Positions 24,846 through 33,645 of a stretch of DNA of 64,000 nt are shown here, piece by piece. How positions within the stretch are numbered: the first letter of the stretch is position 1; the number at the start of each line of letters is the position of its first letter. The position numbers and the translations under genes were made by a program. This DNA comes from Sorangium cellulosum (GTDB lineage: Bacteria; Myxococcota_A; Polyangia; Polyangiales; Polyangiaceae), in contig NZ_CP012673.1 of NCBI RefSeq assembly GCF_002950945.1, positions 12,701,501 through 12,765,500 of the forward strand, in the 5' to 3' direction. The notes under the pieces were generated by a model. It was given only the letters and a program-made list of their open reading frames with translations, was not told the origin of the DNA and ran no database searches.

Positions 24846-25840
24846 CGGGGGCCGGGGTGCGCCTCCGGCGGCAGAGCCGCCTCGGGCGCCGTGGAAAGTA
24901 CCTCTTCCCACGCGGAGCCGTCGCCGTCGAGGGCCTCCCAGAGCTCGCGCAGCTCGTCCGGGACCGGCCCCAGCGCGGAACGCTGCTCGCCGAGCTCGTC
25001 CGGCACCGCGACCGACAACGCGTGCAGCGCGATGCGACCGAGCGGCACCACGCGGCCGCTCGCCGCGGTCACGGCGCGGGCGCCGCCGCGGTCGCGATCG
25101 CCAAGCAACGGCGCACCCGCGTGCGCGGCGTGCACCCGGAGCTGATGCATGCGGCCCGTCACCGGCTCGAGACGGAGCAACGTGGCGGCGCGCGCCCCGC
25201 CGCCGGCCACGGCGATCGCCCGGTACCGCGTCGCCGCCTCCTTCGCGCCGGCGCCGCCCACCACCGGCAGGCTGCGGCCGCCCCGCGCGCGCGCCGCGCC
25301 GATGGGCGCATCCCAGGTGCCCGCGCCCTCGACGCGCCCCCCGGCGATGCCCACGTAGACCCGCGCGATCCGGCCCGCCTCGCGCATCGCCGCGAGGTGC
25401 CGCTGGCCCCGCGGGCCCGTCGCGCACAGCACCGCGCCGCTCACGCCGACGTCGAGCCGGGAGGCCGCGTGCGGCGGCGCGGGCAGGCCGAGCAGCTCCG
25501 CCAGCTCCGTCACGAGCGACCGCGTGCCCCGGCGCTCCGGCGCCGTCGGCAACGCCGCCGGCTTCGACGCGACCAGGACCTCACCCCAGCGCGCCAGCAC
25601 CTCGACCGGCGGCGCGCCCTGCCCCTCGCGCCGCGCCGGCCACACCGCGAGCTCGTCGCCCGGCGCCACCGCATCGCCCGGCCGCGCGCGCCGCGCGTTC
25701 AGGAACGCGCGGCCCTCGGCCGCCGCGCCCGAAAGCGCCGCCGCGGCCGCCGGATCCCGCAGCGAGCCGCCCGCACGCGCGAGCGCGTCCGCCACGGTGG
25801 GGCCGTCGCCCGGCCCGATGCGCCACCGCGCCGCGACCAC
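24842..25840 (-). CDS. RluA-family pseudouridine synthase
   Basis: The 332-residue enzyme converts uridine to pseudouridine in rRNA or tRNA. The catalytic motif HRLDxxTSG appears as SRLDVGVSGAVL (Asp is the nucleophile), followed by RVYVGIAGG (equivalent to the KxYxA motif) and PVTGRMHQLRVHAAHAG with GDRDRGG, the characteristic C-terminal RluA signature. The N-terminus is an S4-like extension (FLNARRARPGDAVAPGDELA). The exact target is not predictable. GTG 25838-25840 begins 4 nt after the stop of the PEP-utilising enzyme, giving a three-gene minus-strand operon. The His of the usual HRLD is replaced by Ser, which is tolerated in divergent family members. Confidence 0.88.
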   Translation of the reverse strand: MVAARWRIGPGDGPTVADALARAGGSLRDPAAAAALSGAAAEGRAFLNARRARPGDAVAPGDELAVWPARREGQGAPPVEVLARWGEVLVASKPAALPTAPERRGTRSLVTELAELLGLPAPPHAASRLDVGVSGAVLCATGPRGQRHLAAMREAGRIARVYVGIAGGRVEGAGTWDAPIGAARARGGRSLPVVGGAGAKEAATRYRAIAVAGGGARAATLLRLEPVTGRMHQLRVHAAHAGAPLLGDRDRGGARAVTAASGRVVPLGRIALHALSVAVPDELGEQRSALGPVPDELRELWEALDGDGSAWEEVLSTAPEAALPPEAHPGPR

Positions 25841-25844
25841 CGGG

Positions 25845-28796
25845 TTACCTGACCGGCACCGGCGCCGGCGACGCGAGCGGCGCCGCGACGTCGCCCGGGG
25901 CGCCCTCGCCGCCGGCGAGCGCGCCGGACCGCGGCGGCGCCGGCGCGGCGCGCTCGTCGCGTTCGTTCAGCCGCTCGACCACGCCCCGATCGCCGTCGAT
26001 CCGCAGCCGGTCGCCCGTCTTGATCGCCAGCGTCACGCCCGGCACGTTCACCACCGCGGGGATGCCGTACTCCCGCGCCACGATCGAGGCGTGCGACATC
26101 GGACCGCCGAGCTCGGTCACCACCGCGGCGGCCACCAGGAACAGCGGCGAGAGGCCGACGTCGGTCGTGCGCGCGATCAGCACCTCGCCCGGCTCCACCG
26201 CGTCGAGCGCCGTCGCGCCCGGATCGAGCACGCGGGCGCGGCCCTCCACGACCCCGGCGCTCGCCGGCAGCCCGAAGAGGCGCTCGCCCGACGCCGGCGG
26301 CAGCACGACCGGCGGCGGCCGGCCGATGAACGTCGGCGGAGGATCGGGGCGCGCGGCGTCGCGCAGGTGCTCGGCCCGGCGCAGCCGCACCACGTGGGCC
26401 ACGTCGGCGCGGCCGCTGGAGAGCGCGGACACGAGCTCCTCGTACGTGCAGAAGAAGACGCTCCCCGGCGCGAGCGAGGGCTCGAGCCGCCGCAGGCGCC
26501 GATCGATGTCGAGCGCGACCTTGCGCAGCATGCCGAGCACGCGGGTCACCCACGTGCGCATGCGCTCGCGCAGGCGCACGTACCGCTGCGCCCGGCCGAC
26601 GAGCGCGCGCACGAGCGCGAGCTCTACCCGCGGCAGGCGCGTCTCGAGCATCGCCATCTCCCGGTCGGCGAGCGCGCGCGCCCGCGCCAGCGCGCGCTCC
26701 GGATCGCCGGGCGCGCCGCGCAGCGACGCGGTGAGCATCGCGATGACCGGGGCCGGGTCCTCCCGCCAGCGCGGCGTCGCGAGCTCCGCCTCGCGCACCG
26801 CGCGGTCGCCGTGCACGTCGAGGAACCGCGCGAGCGCGTCGCGCGCCGGCCCCTCGGGCAGGTCGCGTGGACCCCTCACCTCGCCCGCGAAGAGCCGCTC
26901 GCGCGCCGCCCGATCCGCCATCGCGAGCTCGGCCACCCGGGCGAGCTCGATGCCCGGCCCCGCGCTGTCGAGCTCGCGCACGCCGCCCGCGAGCACCTGC
27001 GCCAGGTGCTCGATGTTCGTCTCCGCGCGCCCGCCGGGGTCCTCGAGCGGCTCCTCGCCGGCGGCCGAGCGCGCCGACGCGCGCCGGCGCGCGAACCGCT
27101 CCAGCGCCTTGCACAGCGCGAGGTGGCTCGCGAGCGACGCCGACGCGCAGTGCAGCATCAGCGTGCCGGTCCGCTCGAGCAGCAGGAACACGCTGCGCAG
27201 CGTGGTGCCGATCGCGTCGTCCGGCAGGAGCGTCATGTCGAGCTCGGACAGGGCGCGCTGGGCCCAGAGCGCCTCGCCCTCGAACGCGGCGACCTCCCGC
27301 TCGAGCCGCGCCTGCCGGAGCAGCAGCCGCGGCCCCGTGAGCGGCAGCCGCGCGTAGAAGCGGCGCCGCGACACGCCCTCGCTCTGCTCGGCGAGCCGCG
27401 CGATGAGCTCTGCGCTCGCGCCGCCGCTCATGCCGAGCAGCGCCCGCGGCGACAGGCCCGGCACCTGCGCCGCGATCTGCATGAAGGCGGTGAGGTTCAG
27501 GTAGAAGCGGCCGTACACGTTGGCGACGAGGCGCGCGCCGCGCGGCACCCGGCAGCCGAGCGCGGAGAACGCCTCGCGGAAGCCCCGGTCGGAGAACGCG
27601 CGGGCCACCGACCAGGTGAGCGGCGTCGCCGCCCCGGGGAGCGCCTCGCTCACGTTGGCGCGCGACCAGATCGTCTCCGCGTTGCCCCCCTCGGGGAAGC
27701 CGCCGCCGCTCACCGGGCGCACCTGGAGCAGCCACACCCGCGGCGGGGCCGCGCCGTCCTCGCGCCCCGGCGGCGAGGCCGCGCCGTCGTCCGTCGGGCG
27801 GCCGGGGTCGTCGCCCTCGGCCGCCTCGACCGCGAACTCCACGTCGAACGGGCCCTTGCCGCCCTGCTCGAGCCGCTCGGCGAGCTCGGCGAGCTGCTGC
27901 AGCGCGGCCTCGCCGAGGGCCGGCTGCTCGGCGCGCGCCTCGGGCACCACGACCTCCTCGATCCCCGCCGCGCCCACGACGAGCGCGCGCCGCTTCTGCG
28001 CCACCGCCGAGGAGACGACGCCGCCGCCGGCCCGCGCGATCCGGATGGTGTCGGCCGCGGCGGCGCCGTCGACGACCGGCGCGCCGAGCCCGAGCGTCGC
28101 GTTCACGAGCCGCTCGCCGGCGCGCCAGTGCTCGCCCTCGAGCCCGGGCGGGGGCGCGGTGAAGAGCACGCCCGCGGCCTCGGCGCGCACCACGACCTGC
28201 AGCACGACCCCCATCGCGGCGTCGCGGATGCCGGCGTGCGCGAGGTACGCGAGCGCGCGGGGCAGGAACGCGCTCGCCCAGACCTGGCGGATCGCCGCCT
28301 CGATCTCGCGCTCGCCGCGCGCGCCGAGCACCGACGTCGCGAGCCCCGCCATCGACGTCTCGTCGGCGTCCTCGCACGTCGCGCTCGACCGCACCGCGAG
28401 CCCCCAGGGGGCCTCCGGCTCGACGGCCTGCCAGAGCGACCGCAGCGCGGCCGAGAGCGCCTCCGGCAGGCGCACGTTCAGGATGCGGTCGCGCGCCCGC
28501 GCCGCCCGGTCGACGCCCGCCTTGGTGCCCGACAGCCGGATCAACGTCGCGAGGTCGTGCCCCTTCGGCAGCTGCTGATCGACGAGCTCCGTGAAGAACC
28601 GCGCCTCCAGCACCCAGCCCCGCGGCACCGGGAAGCCGTCGCGCAGCAGGCGCCCGAGCGCGGCCGCCTTGCCGCCGACGCGCTTCGGGCTGGTGTGCCG
28701 GCGCTGGCCGGCGCTCTCGAGCGGCTTCAGCCACTCGCGCACGGAGGGCGGGTCGAGCGCGCTGTCGGCGCGGGCGATGCGAGTCGGGTCGGCCAC
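25845..28796 (-). CDS. PEP-utilising/rifampin-phosphotransferase-like enzyme
   Basis: The 983-residue protein has an N-terminal PPDK-type ATP-grasp domain (about 35-345, with VGGKAAALGRLL and RSSATCEDADETSMAGLATS), a long helical middle region, and a C-terminal swivelling phosphohistidine domain (VTELGGPMSHASIVAREYGI, His near residue 900). The TIM-barrel PEP/pyruvate domain of PEP synthase and PPDK is absent. This ATP-domain/middle/His-domain order is that of rifampin phosphotransferase (Rph) and related enzymes that use ATP to phosphorylate a small molecule. The substrate is unknown, and Rph itself is about 100 residues shorter. It starts with GTG and heads the operon with RluA. A self-resistance or detoxification role is possible, but the PKS locus is over 20 kb away. 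Confidence 0.82.
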   Translation of the reverse strand: MADPTRIARADSALDPPSVREWLKPLESAGQRRHTSPKRVGGKAAALGRLLRDGFPVPRGWVLEARFFTELVDQQLPKGHDLATLIRLSGTKAGVDRAARARDRILNVRLPEALSAALRSLWQAVEPEAPWGLAVRSSATCEDADETSMAGLATSVLGARGEREIEAAIRQVWASAFLPRALAYLAHAGIRDAAMGVVLQVVVRAEAAGVLFTAPPPGLEGEHWRAGERLVNATLGLGAPVVDGAAAADTIRIARAGGGVVSSAVAQKRRALVVGAAGIEEVVVPEARAEQPALGEAALQQLAELAERLEQGGKGPFDVEFAVEAAEGDDPGRPTDDGAASPPGREDGAAPPRVWLLQVRPVSGGGFPEGGNAETIWSRANVSEALPGAATPLTWSVARAFSDRGFREAFSALGCRVPRGARLVANVYGRFYLNLTAFMQIAAQVPGLSPRALLGMSGGASAELIARLAEQSEGVSRRRFYARLPLTGPRLLLRQARLEREVAAFEGEALWAQRALSELDMTLLPDDAIGTTLRSVFLLLERTGTLMLHCASASLASHLALCKALERFARRRASARSAAGEEPLEDPGGRAETNIEHLAQVLAGGVRELDSAGPGIELARVAELAMADRAARERLFAGEVRGPRDLPEGPARDALARFLDVHGDRAVREAELATPRWREDPAPVIAMLTASLRGAPGDPERALARARALADREMAMLETRLPRVELALVRALVGRAQRYVRLRERMRTWVTRVLGMLRKVALDIDRRLRRLEPSLAPGSVFFCTYEELVSALSSGRADVAHVVRLRRAEHLRDAARPDPPPTFIGRPPPVVLPPASGERLFGLPASAGVVEGRARVLDPGATALDAVEPGEVLIARTTDVGLSPLFLVAAAVVTELGGPMSHASIVAREYGIPAVVNVPGVTLAIKTGDRLRIDGDRGVVERLNERDERAAPAPPRSGALAGGEGAPGDVAAPLASPAPVPVR

Positions 28797-28852
28797 GTCG
28801 TTAGCCGAGGGAGTAACACGGTTCGGCGGCGTGGGTCAGGGGCATGTGCGCC

Positions 28853-29068
28853 GGGTCCGCCGCGCTCACGGCGGGCTCGACGCCCGCCGAGCGCGCTCGT
28901 GCCGTAGCACCATTTCGACGCCGTCGGGGCGGCGGTTTCAGGTCGCCTCCCGGAACGCCTGGCAGCCGCCCTCGGCGCGGGCGAGGCAGGAGCTGCTCCG
29001 CGAGACAGAAGCCGCTCGATGACGAACCGCCGGCAGCCTGTGGCGCCTTCAGCGGAGCGCTCGAGGAG
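28853..29068 (-). pseudogene. Degraded fragment of an alpha/beta hydrolase gene (duplicate of 34784-35740)
   Basis: 28853-28942 closely matches 34771-34860 and 28943-29068 matches 35149-35254, in the same orientation. The 288 nt between these blocks in the intact gene are missing. On the minus strand one can still read ERSAEGATGCRRFVIERLL (intact copy: DRSAEGAAGFGRFVVERLL) and, in another frame, the C-terminal GVEMVLRHER (intact: GIEMVLWHER). Frame changes and the deletion make it non-functional. Because the intact copy lies on the far side of the toxin locus, the two form direct repeats flanking that locus. Confidence 0.85.
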
Positions 29069-29175
29069 CGCGATCCGACCACGCACCCCGACACCCCAGC
29101 ATGGATTCACGACGACTTGATAACGTGGTTGAGAAAACCTGCTCCGCCTGGACATAAAGGTCGCGGGCGGCAATC

Positions 29176-29815
29176 ATGGTGGATGTGTTGAGCAGGGGGG
29201 ACCGCCCAGCTCATCCTGCGAGCGCCGTCTAGATCTCAGGGCCTCCGGATCGACATCGGGGACGCGCAGAACCGCTTCGCCGTCGCGCTGAAGGTGCACG
29301 CGATCGTGCGCAAGCGCGGAGCAGCGCACCTGCCCTGGGACGAGGACCAAGAGGCCTCGCTGGAGCGCCTGCCGCTGGCCGAGCTCTTGTTCGGAGTCCG
29401 CGGCGAGGTGCTGGACGAGCTCCGGGAGCTCGTCCTCGGCGCGAGCCACCTCGAGGGCGAGGCGCGGCACGTCGAGGTGATCGGCGGCATGAGCTTGCGG
29501 AGCAAGCGAGAGGTGTTCGGCCTCGTGCGCCGCATCCAGGGGATGGACCTCGAGTCCAAGCGGCTCTTGCTCAGCCTGGGCCGCGGCGTCGTCGAGCTGC
29601 TGTCGGCGGAGCTCGGCGAGGAGGACGACGAGGGCCCCCGGGCAGAGCGCGCGCCGGGGCCGGTCAGCCCGCCTGTCGCGCAGGATGAGCGCGAGGGAGA
29701 GAGCGCCGACGTGGAGGCCCCGCCCTGCGCGGGATGCCAGGGCGAAGGCCCGGATCGAGCGCCTCTGGGCGACGAACCCGCCGCGTCGCGCGGAGCCGCA
29801 GGGCGGCCGGCCTGA
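29176..29815 (+). CDS. Unknown protein upstream of toxin gene, probable N-terminal frameshift
   Basis: From 29294 (GTG) an open frame of 173 residues continues to 29815. The sequence in the same frame before it (RSQGLRIDIGDAQNRFAVAL) looks coding but has no start codon. An ATG at 29176 reads MVDVLSR in another frame and can be joined if one G is removed from the run of six G at 29195-29200. That gives a continuous protein of about 212 residues. The body is helical and charged (PWDEDQEASLERLPLAELLF, SLRSKREVFGLVRRIQGMDL) with a Pro/Glu-rich tail containing two cysteines. No family was recognised. It is the first of four same-strand genes of the toxin locus and may be an adaptor or chaperone (inference). 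Confidence 0.55.
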
Positions 29816-29848
29816 AGCAGCTCGAACAATTCACCGCCTGGAGGAGAT

Positions 29849-30679
29849 GTGAGCGGAGAGGCGAAACTCGGACGGCTGTTCAAGAGCGCGCTGGGCCACT
29901 ATCTCGAACGGCAACGTGCGAAGCCAGGACGGATCACCAGGACTGCCTACGACGACTACGTGCAGAGCAGCACGGAGGTGGCCAGGGCGGTCAGCTACCC
30001 GAGCCTCGGCGCTCTGCTCGGCTTCTACGACCAGCTCGCCGTGGAGGTGATCACGGATCAGGCGAGCGCGGGCGTGGGCCCCCTGTCCCTCCAGGTGCAC
30101 CTCGCCCACTCCGGCGACGGGTTCGTGTGGGCCTTGAAACAGCCGGCCCCGCTCACGCACGCGGACACGCTGTCGCTCACGGGGAGGACTTACCTCGACA
30201 TCGGCTTCGACGACGGCGCGGCGCCGAGCATGGGCGTCGTGCGGCTCGAGCTAACGCTGCAGGCCGTCGCCGGCCCGGTCCGCGCGAGGGTCCGGGTCAA
30301 CGTCACCGCGAACAACCTGAGCGAGCGGGAGTTCTCGGTCGCCGTGAGGAAGGCGCAGGGGCAGGAGCCCGCGGTGGATGCCTACGACCGCTGCTATCCG
30401 AGCGGCAGCCGCATCCACCCGGCGAAGGTCAAGCATCTGCTCGGATACTGGAGTTACACGCACAAGCTTCATCTCGACTTCGAGAACGTGGCCGTGATCG
30501 TGCCGCCAGGCCAGATGGTCTGCTTCAACGCGAGCGACGACTACATCCTCGTGGAGCGAGGCAAGGTGGTGTGGAGCTCGCGCGCGTACTGGGAGCAGAT
30601 GTACCTGAAGCCCCACTCGGGCCCCAAGCGCACGGCGGAGGATCCGAAGCCGGACGCGAAGCTAGAGTACGACGACTGA
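29849..30679 (+). CDS. Unknown beta-rich protein of the toxin locus
   Basis: The 276-residue protein has no signal peptide or membrane span. It starts with a basic helical segment (KLGRLFKSALGHYLERQRAK) and then alternates strands (VGPLSLQVHLAHSGDGFVWA, GVVRLELTLQAVAG, RARVRVNVTANNLSERE). The distinctive C-terminal part is LGYWSYTHKLHLDFENVAVI followed by QMVCFNASDDYILVERGKVV. GTG 29849 has ggaggag directly upstream. It ends 61 nt before the toxin gene, so the two are likely co-transcribed. No known family was recognised; a loading or neutralising partner of the toxin is possible but unproven. Confidence 0.65.
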   Translation: MSGEAKLGRLFKSALGHYLERQRAKPGRITRTAYDDYVQSSTEVARAVSYPSLGALLGFYDQLAVEVITDQASAGVGPLSLQVHLAHSGDGFVWALKQPAPLTHADTLSLTGRTYLDIGFDDGAAPSMGVVRLELTLQAVAGPVRARVRVNVTANNLSEREFSVAVRKAQGQEPAVDAYDRCYPSGSRIHPAKVKHLLGYWSYTHKLHLDFENVAVIVPPGQMVCFNASDDYILVERGKVVWSSRAYWEQMYLKPHSGPKRTAEDPKPDAKLEYDD

Positions 30680-30740
30680 GCGTCATGCCGTCGTGGGATG
30701 GGCGTCGCCGGAGGCGCGTGCGAGGGAGGAGGGAGCTCGG

Positions 30741-32561
30741 ATGTCGGGGATGCCTTACCAGGATATGATCTCATGGTTCGAGGGGGAGATCCGCGGCCAG
30801 ACGGGCTCCGCGATCGGCGGCGGAATCGCTGGTTATCCAGGCTCCGTCCGGGGCCGGGAGATCGGCATGGGGCTCAACGTGGACCCCTGGATGCCGAAAT
30901 GGACCCCGCCGAGCGTCGCCTCGATCACAGGCGAGACGGTCGGCATGATCGGGTTGATGGCGGAGGACGGCACCCTGCTCGATCCCGTCACGGGAGAGCC
31001 GATGGACCAGGCGCGCGCGGAGGGTGCGGCGCGCCTGCTCCTCGGCGGGACGATGGATTATCTCGGAGGCGCGAGCGGCGCCGCGCTGGACAAGGCGCTC
31101 GGGGACCTGTCGGGCGCGGGAGCGGCTGCGCTCGAGGAGCTTCCGGATGAGCGGCTGGCGGACGCCCGTGACCCCTCGCTCGTCGATGGTCGCTTCGGGT
31201 GGCTGGAGGGGCCGTTCGGCGGGAGCGCGAGCCAGACCGATGCGGCGCCGGCTCGGACGGCGCCAGCGCCAGCGCCAGCACCGGCGCGGCCCGCGGCGCC
31301 GCAGCCCTCGTTCCTGGACGTGCTCGAGGGGATGTACGGTGGCTCGACCGTGCCCGAGCCGGAGGAGCCACCGTCGATCTTCGACGCGTCGGTGTTCGGG
31401 ACGGGCGCAGCAGCTCCGTCGGCTCCCTCAGGAGCCACCATCACCGCCGCGCCGGCCTCGCCGGCGGGTTCCGTCGGAGCGACGGCAGGGCCGCGGGTCG
31501 TCGGGGCGCAGACGGCACCACCGGCCGGCGCGTCGCTCGGCGGCGTGGTCAATGCGTCGAGGGCCACAGGCGCGGTCGGGAGCGGCACGCTCTACCGGCA
31601 GCCGCCGTCGACCACGCTGGCGGATCCGCGCGCCGATCTGTGGCCTCCGACGCCGGCGGGCGCGCTGGCTGAGCTGTTCGACGCCGCGTCGCCGGACGCT
31701 CCGCGGTTCTCCCGCGGCAGCGCCCGCGCGGCCGCGCCGCGCCGGGACGACGAGGGCCCGGACGACCAGGGGGACCTGGAGCGCTGGAACATCGCCTCGG
31801 GCGTGCTCGGCGCCGTCGAGGGCCTGTACGAGACGGCGCTGAGCACGGCGGAGACCATGATCACCAACACGCTGTACCTGACGCCGATCGGCATCCCGCT
31901 GGCCGTCCACAACGCCAGCGAGGCGGCCGGCGAGCTGGCGCGTGAGACGGCCCGGAACGGCGGCGGCGTCCTCGACCTCCTCGAAGCCGTCAACGAGCGG
32001 TACAATCCCCTAGTCGGCCTCGTCAGGAACACCGTCGAGGCCGTCGAGGCCTACGAGGACAGGGATGCGCGGAAGCTCGGTAACAGGACGTTCAAGCTGG
32101 GGTTCGAACTCCTCGGCATGGCCGCCATCCTCAGGGGAGGTAAGCAGGGCGGAACAAGCAACGCTGCCGCGAGGAGGACAGCGTCACACGGACAAGGCGT
32201 CCACTCGAGGATTAATCTTGCGGCCGGCAGAACCAGAACTACACCTCTACGAACGACTGGCGAACCCATCTCAGCAGGATGGGACCACATCCTGGATCAG
32301 CACTTCAATCGACCCGTCGCCAACAACCGATCCGCATTCAGCATATCGCCAGCAGAGCTCCGCGAGCTGCTTCAGAGCGACCGAATCATCAATTCACCAG
32401 TCAAGCCGGTCGCAGTCGGGAAAGATATGATATTCGAGAGAACCGTGGACACAGGACGCACAGTCGGACAGTCTTCGCTGAATCGAGGAGGGGTGCAAAC
32501 GAGCACGATTCGAGTATATACCGATCGAGCGGGAAACATTGTAACAGCATTCCCTTACTGA
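30741..32561 (+). CDS. Polymorphic-toxin-like protein with exchangeable C-terminal (nuclease-like) tip
   Basis: The 606-residue protein begins with a Gly-rich region (GSAIGGGIAGYPGSVRGREI, MGLNVDPWMPKWTPPSVASI), then a long Ala/Pro-rich linker and a helical hydrophobic segment (ETMITNTLYLTPIGIPLAVH). A short C-terminal domain covers about residues 513-606: GWDHILDQHFNRPVANNRSA, then VGKDMIFERTVDTGRTVGQS, ending VRVYTD-like IRVYTDRAGNIVTAFPY. That ending, with His/Arg/Thr residues spread over about 90 residues, resembles small RNase-type toxin tips of contact-dependent or Rhs systems, but the family was not fixed. From about 32150 the DNA turns AT-richer, marking a core/tip junction. ATG 30741 has a strong ggaggaggga upstream. 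No PAAR, Rhs or signal sequence is visible, so the secretion route is unknown. Confidence 0.7.
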   Translation: MSGMPYQDMISWFEGEIRGQTGSAIGGGIAGYPGSVRGREIGMGLNVDPWMPKWTPPSVASITGETVGMIGLMAEDGTLLDPVTGEPMDQARAEGAARLLLGGTMDYLGGASGAALDKALGDLSGAGAAALEELPDERLADARDPSLVDGRFGWLEGPFGGSASQTDAAPARTAPAPAPAPARPAAPQPSFLDVLEGMYGGSTVPEPEEPPSIFDASVFGTGAAAPSAPSGATITAAPASPAGSVGATAGPRVVGAQTAPPAGASLGGVVNASRATGAVGSGTLYRQPPSTTLADPRADLWPPTPAGALAELFDAASPDAPRFSRGSARAAAPRRDDEGPDDQGDLERWNIASGVLGAVEGLYETALSTAETMITNTLYLTPIGIPLAVHNASEAAGELARETARNGGGVLDLLEAVNERYNPLVGLVRNTVEAVEAYEDRDARKLGNRTFKLGFELLGMAAILRGGKQGGTSNAAARRTASHGQGVHSRINLAAGRTRTTPLRTTGEPISAGWDHILDQHFNRPVANNRSAFSISPAELRELLQSDRIINSPVKPVAVGKDMIFERTVDTGRTVGQSSLNRGGVQTSTIRVYTDRAGNIVTAFPY

Positions 32562-32562
32562 C

Positions 32563-33093
32563 ATGAAAACCAAATCTAGAACAGCAGCGGAGCTACAACG
32601 AGAACTCGTCGAGCAGCTCAACGCGATCAAGGAGCCAGCCTCGACCTCCGACACGATAGCCACGATCACAAAGTGGTTAGCGTCCAACATCGATGAATTT
32701 GGAAGCAGCGCAGAAACATACGGCCTGGGCCGGTTCACCAGACTGGACATAAGCTCGCTTCCCATCAAAATGATGGCGCACAATCCTTCGGAGGAAATTG
32801 ATGCATTCCGCAGGGTAGCCAGACATACGGTAGACGCGCTCGCCATGAAGATCCGGGATGCAATATGGACGGCGATCGTCTGGCAAACGTCGGAGCAATG
32901 CCCGAACTGCTTAAACGATCAACTGAGAGCTCTAAAGACCGCCAGAACAAAGCGAATTGTCCTCGCCTGCGACTTCTGTGGTTGGGCCCAGACGCTGCGC
33001 GGTGAACGCTGGAGCGGTGGCGAGGATCTGGTCATCATGAATACGGAAGAGCTGGCCGCTCACGGAATGCTGGATCGTATGCACAAAAACTGA
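32563..33093 (+). CDS. Candidate immunity protein with zinc-ribbon-like Cys pairs
   Basis: The 176-residue protein starts one base after the toxin stop. The region is clearly less GC-rich than the surroundings, with codons rare elsewhere in the window. It is mostly helical (ELQRELVEQLNAIKEPASTS, ARHTVDALAMKIRDAIWTAI) with CPNC and CDFC pairs (about 30 residues apart) that could bind zinc. It has no signal or membrane span, so it acts in the cytoplasm. A small, unrelated, AT-rich gene directly behind a toxin tip is the classic arrangement of a cognate immunity gene. That role is inferred from position; no immunity family was recognised. Confidence 0.65.
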   Translation: MKTKSRTAAELQRELVEQLNAIKEPASTSDTIATITKWLASNIDEFGSSAETYGLGRFTRLDISSLPIKMMAHNPSEEIDAFRRVARHTVDALAMKIRDAIWTAIVWQTSEQCPNCLNDQLRALKTARTKRIVLACDFCGWAQTLRGERWSGGEDLVIMNTEELAAHGMLDRMHKN

Positions 33094-33139
33094 GGCGCAG
33101 ACGCGCAGGATACTGGAGGCAGCTCGCACGCGACCACGC

Positions 33140-33600
33140 CTCGCGGGCACGACGATATTCTGGATCGCTGCGGCACGCCGGAGGTCGAACAGGTTTCTCC
33201 TGGCGCCGATGTAGCGCGCGCTGTGTCCTTTGCGCGCCGCGATGTGGGCAAGCGCATGCTCCACTGCTCCACAGCTGTCCGCTGCCGGAGCACGGCGCGT
33301 CCTGGCCCGGTCTGCTGCAACTTCCGGAACTTGCCCTGCAGAGCTTCGTCTTCGGCGATGGACACGGTCCGCCCTCGCCCCGAGGCAGCTTGCGTGCACT
33401 TGGCTCGGAGGGGACACGCGCCGCACTCCTCGGGATCAAACTCGACCGTGTCACCCGGCTCGAACACCTCGACCTGTCCCGCTGGGCACGTGATTGTCTT
33501 GGCGCGCAGGTCGATCTTGAAATCGCGCTTGCTGAACAAATCGGGGCTTCGAGCCCGCTGGCCCCAAGGCTTCGAGAACACCTGGCCGCCCGCGCGGATC
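33140..33600 (-). mobile_element. IS1182-family-like transposase remnant
   Basis: Only the C-terminal part of a DDE transposase can be read: LFSKRDFKIDLRAKTITCPA, EECGACPLRAKCTQAASGRG, GRAVLRQRTAVE, and then in a different frame HALAHIAARKGHSARYIGAR and RNLFDLRRAAAIQN. The cysteine cluster and the RYxGxRxNxFDLRR ending are typical of the IS1182 group. The frame break is caused by a tandem 8-bp duplication (tgctccac twice, 33257-33272). No terminal inverted repeats or N-terminal catalytic region were found. It sits between the first toxin/immunity pair and an orphan toxin tip, on the opposite strand. The boundaries are approximate. Confidence 0.75.
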
Positions 33601-33645
33601 ATACGCCGAGCACCAACAAGCTGGCGACGTGAACCGACCGAAAAA

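Noticed and set aside
29734..30768. Alternative plus-strand frame through the toxin locus genes
   Set aside because: Arg/Gly-rich shadow of 29849-30679 with no ribosome site.
33223..33645. Plus-strand extension of the orphan toxin tip as one long gene
   Set aside because: This stretch is antisense to recognisable transposase sequence, so the open frame is fortuitous.
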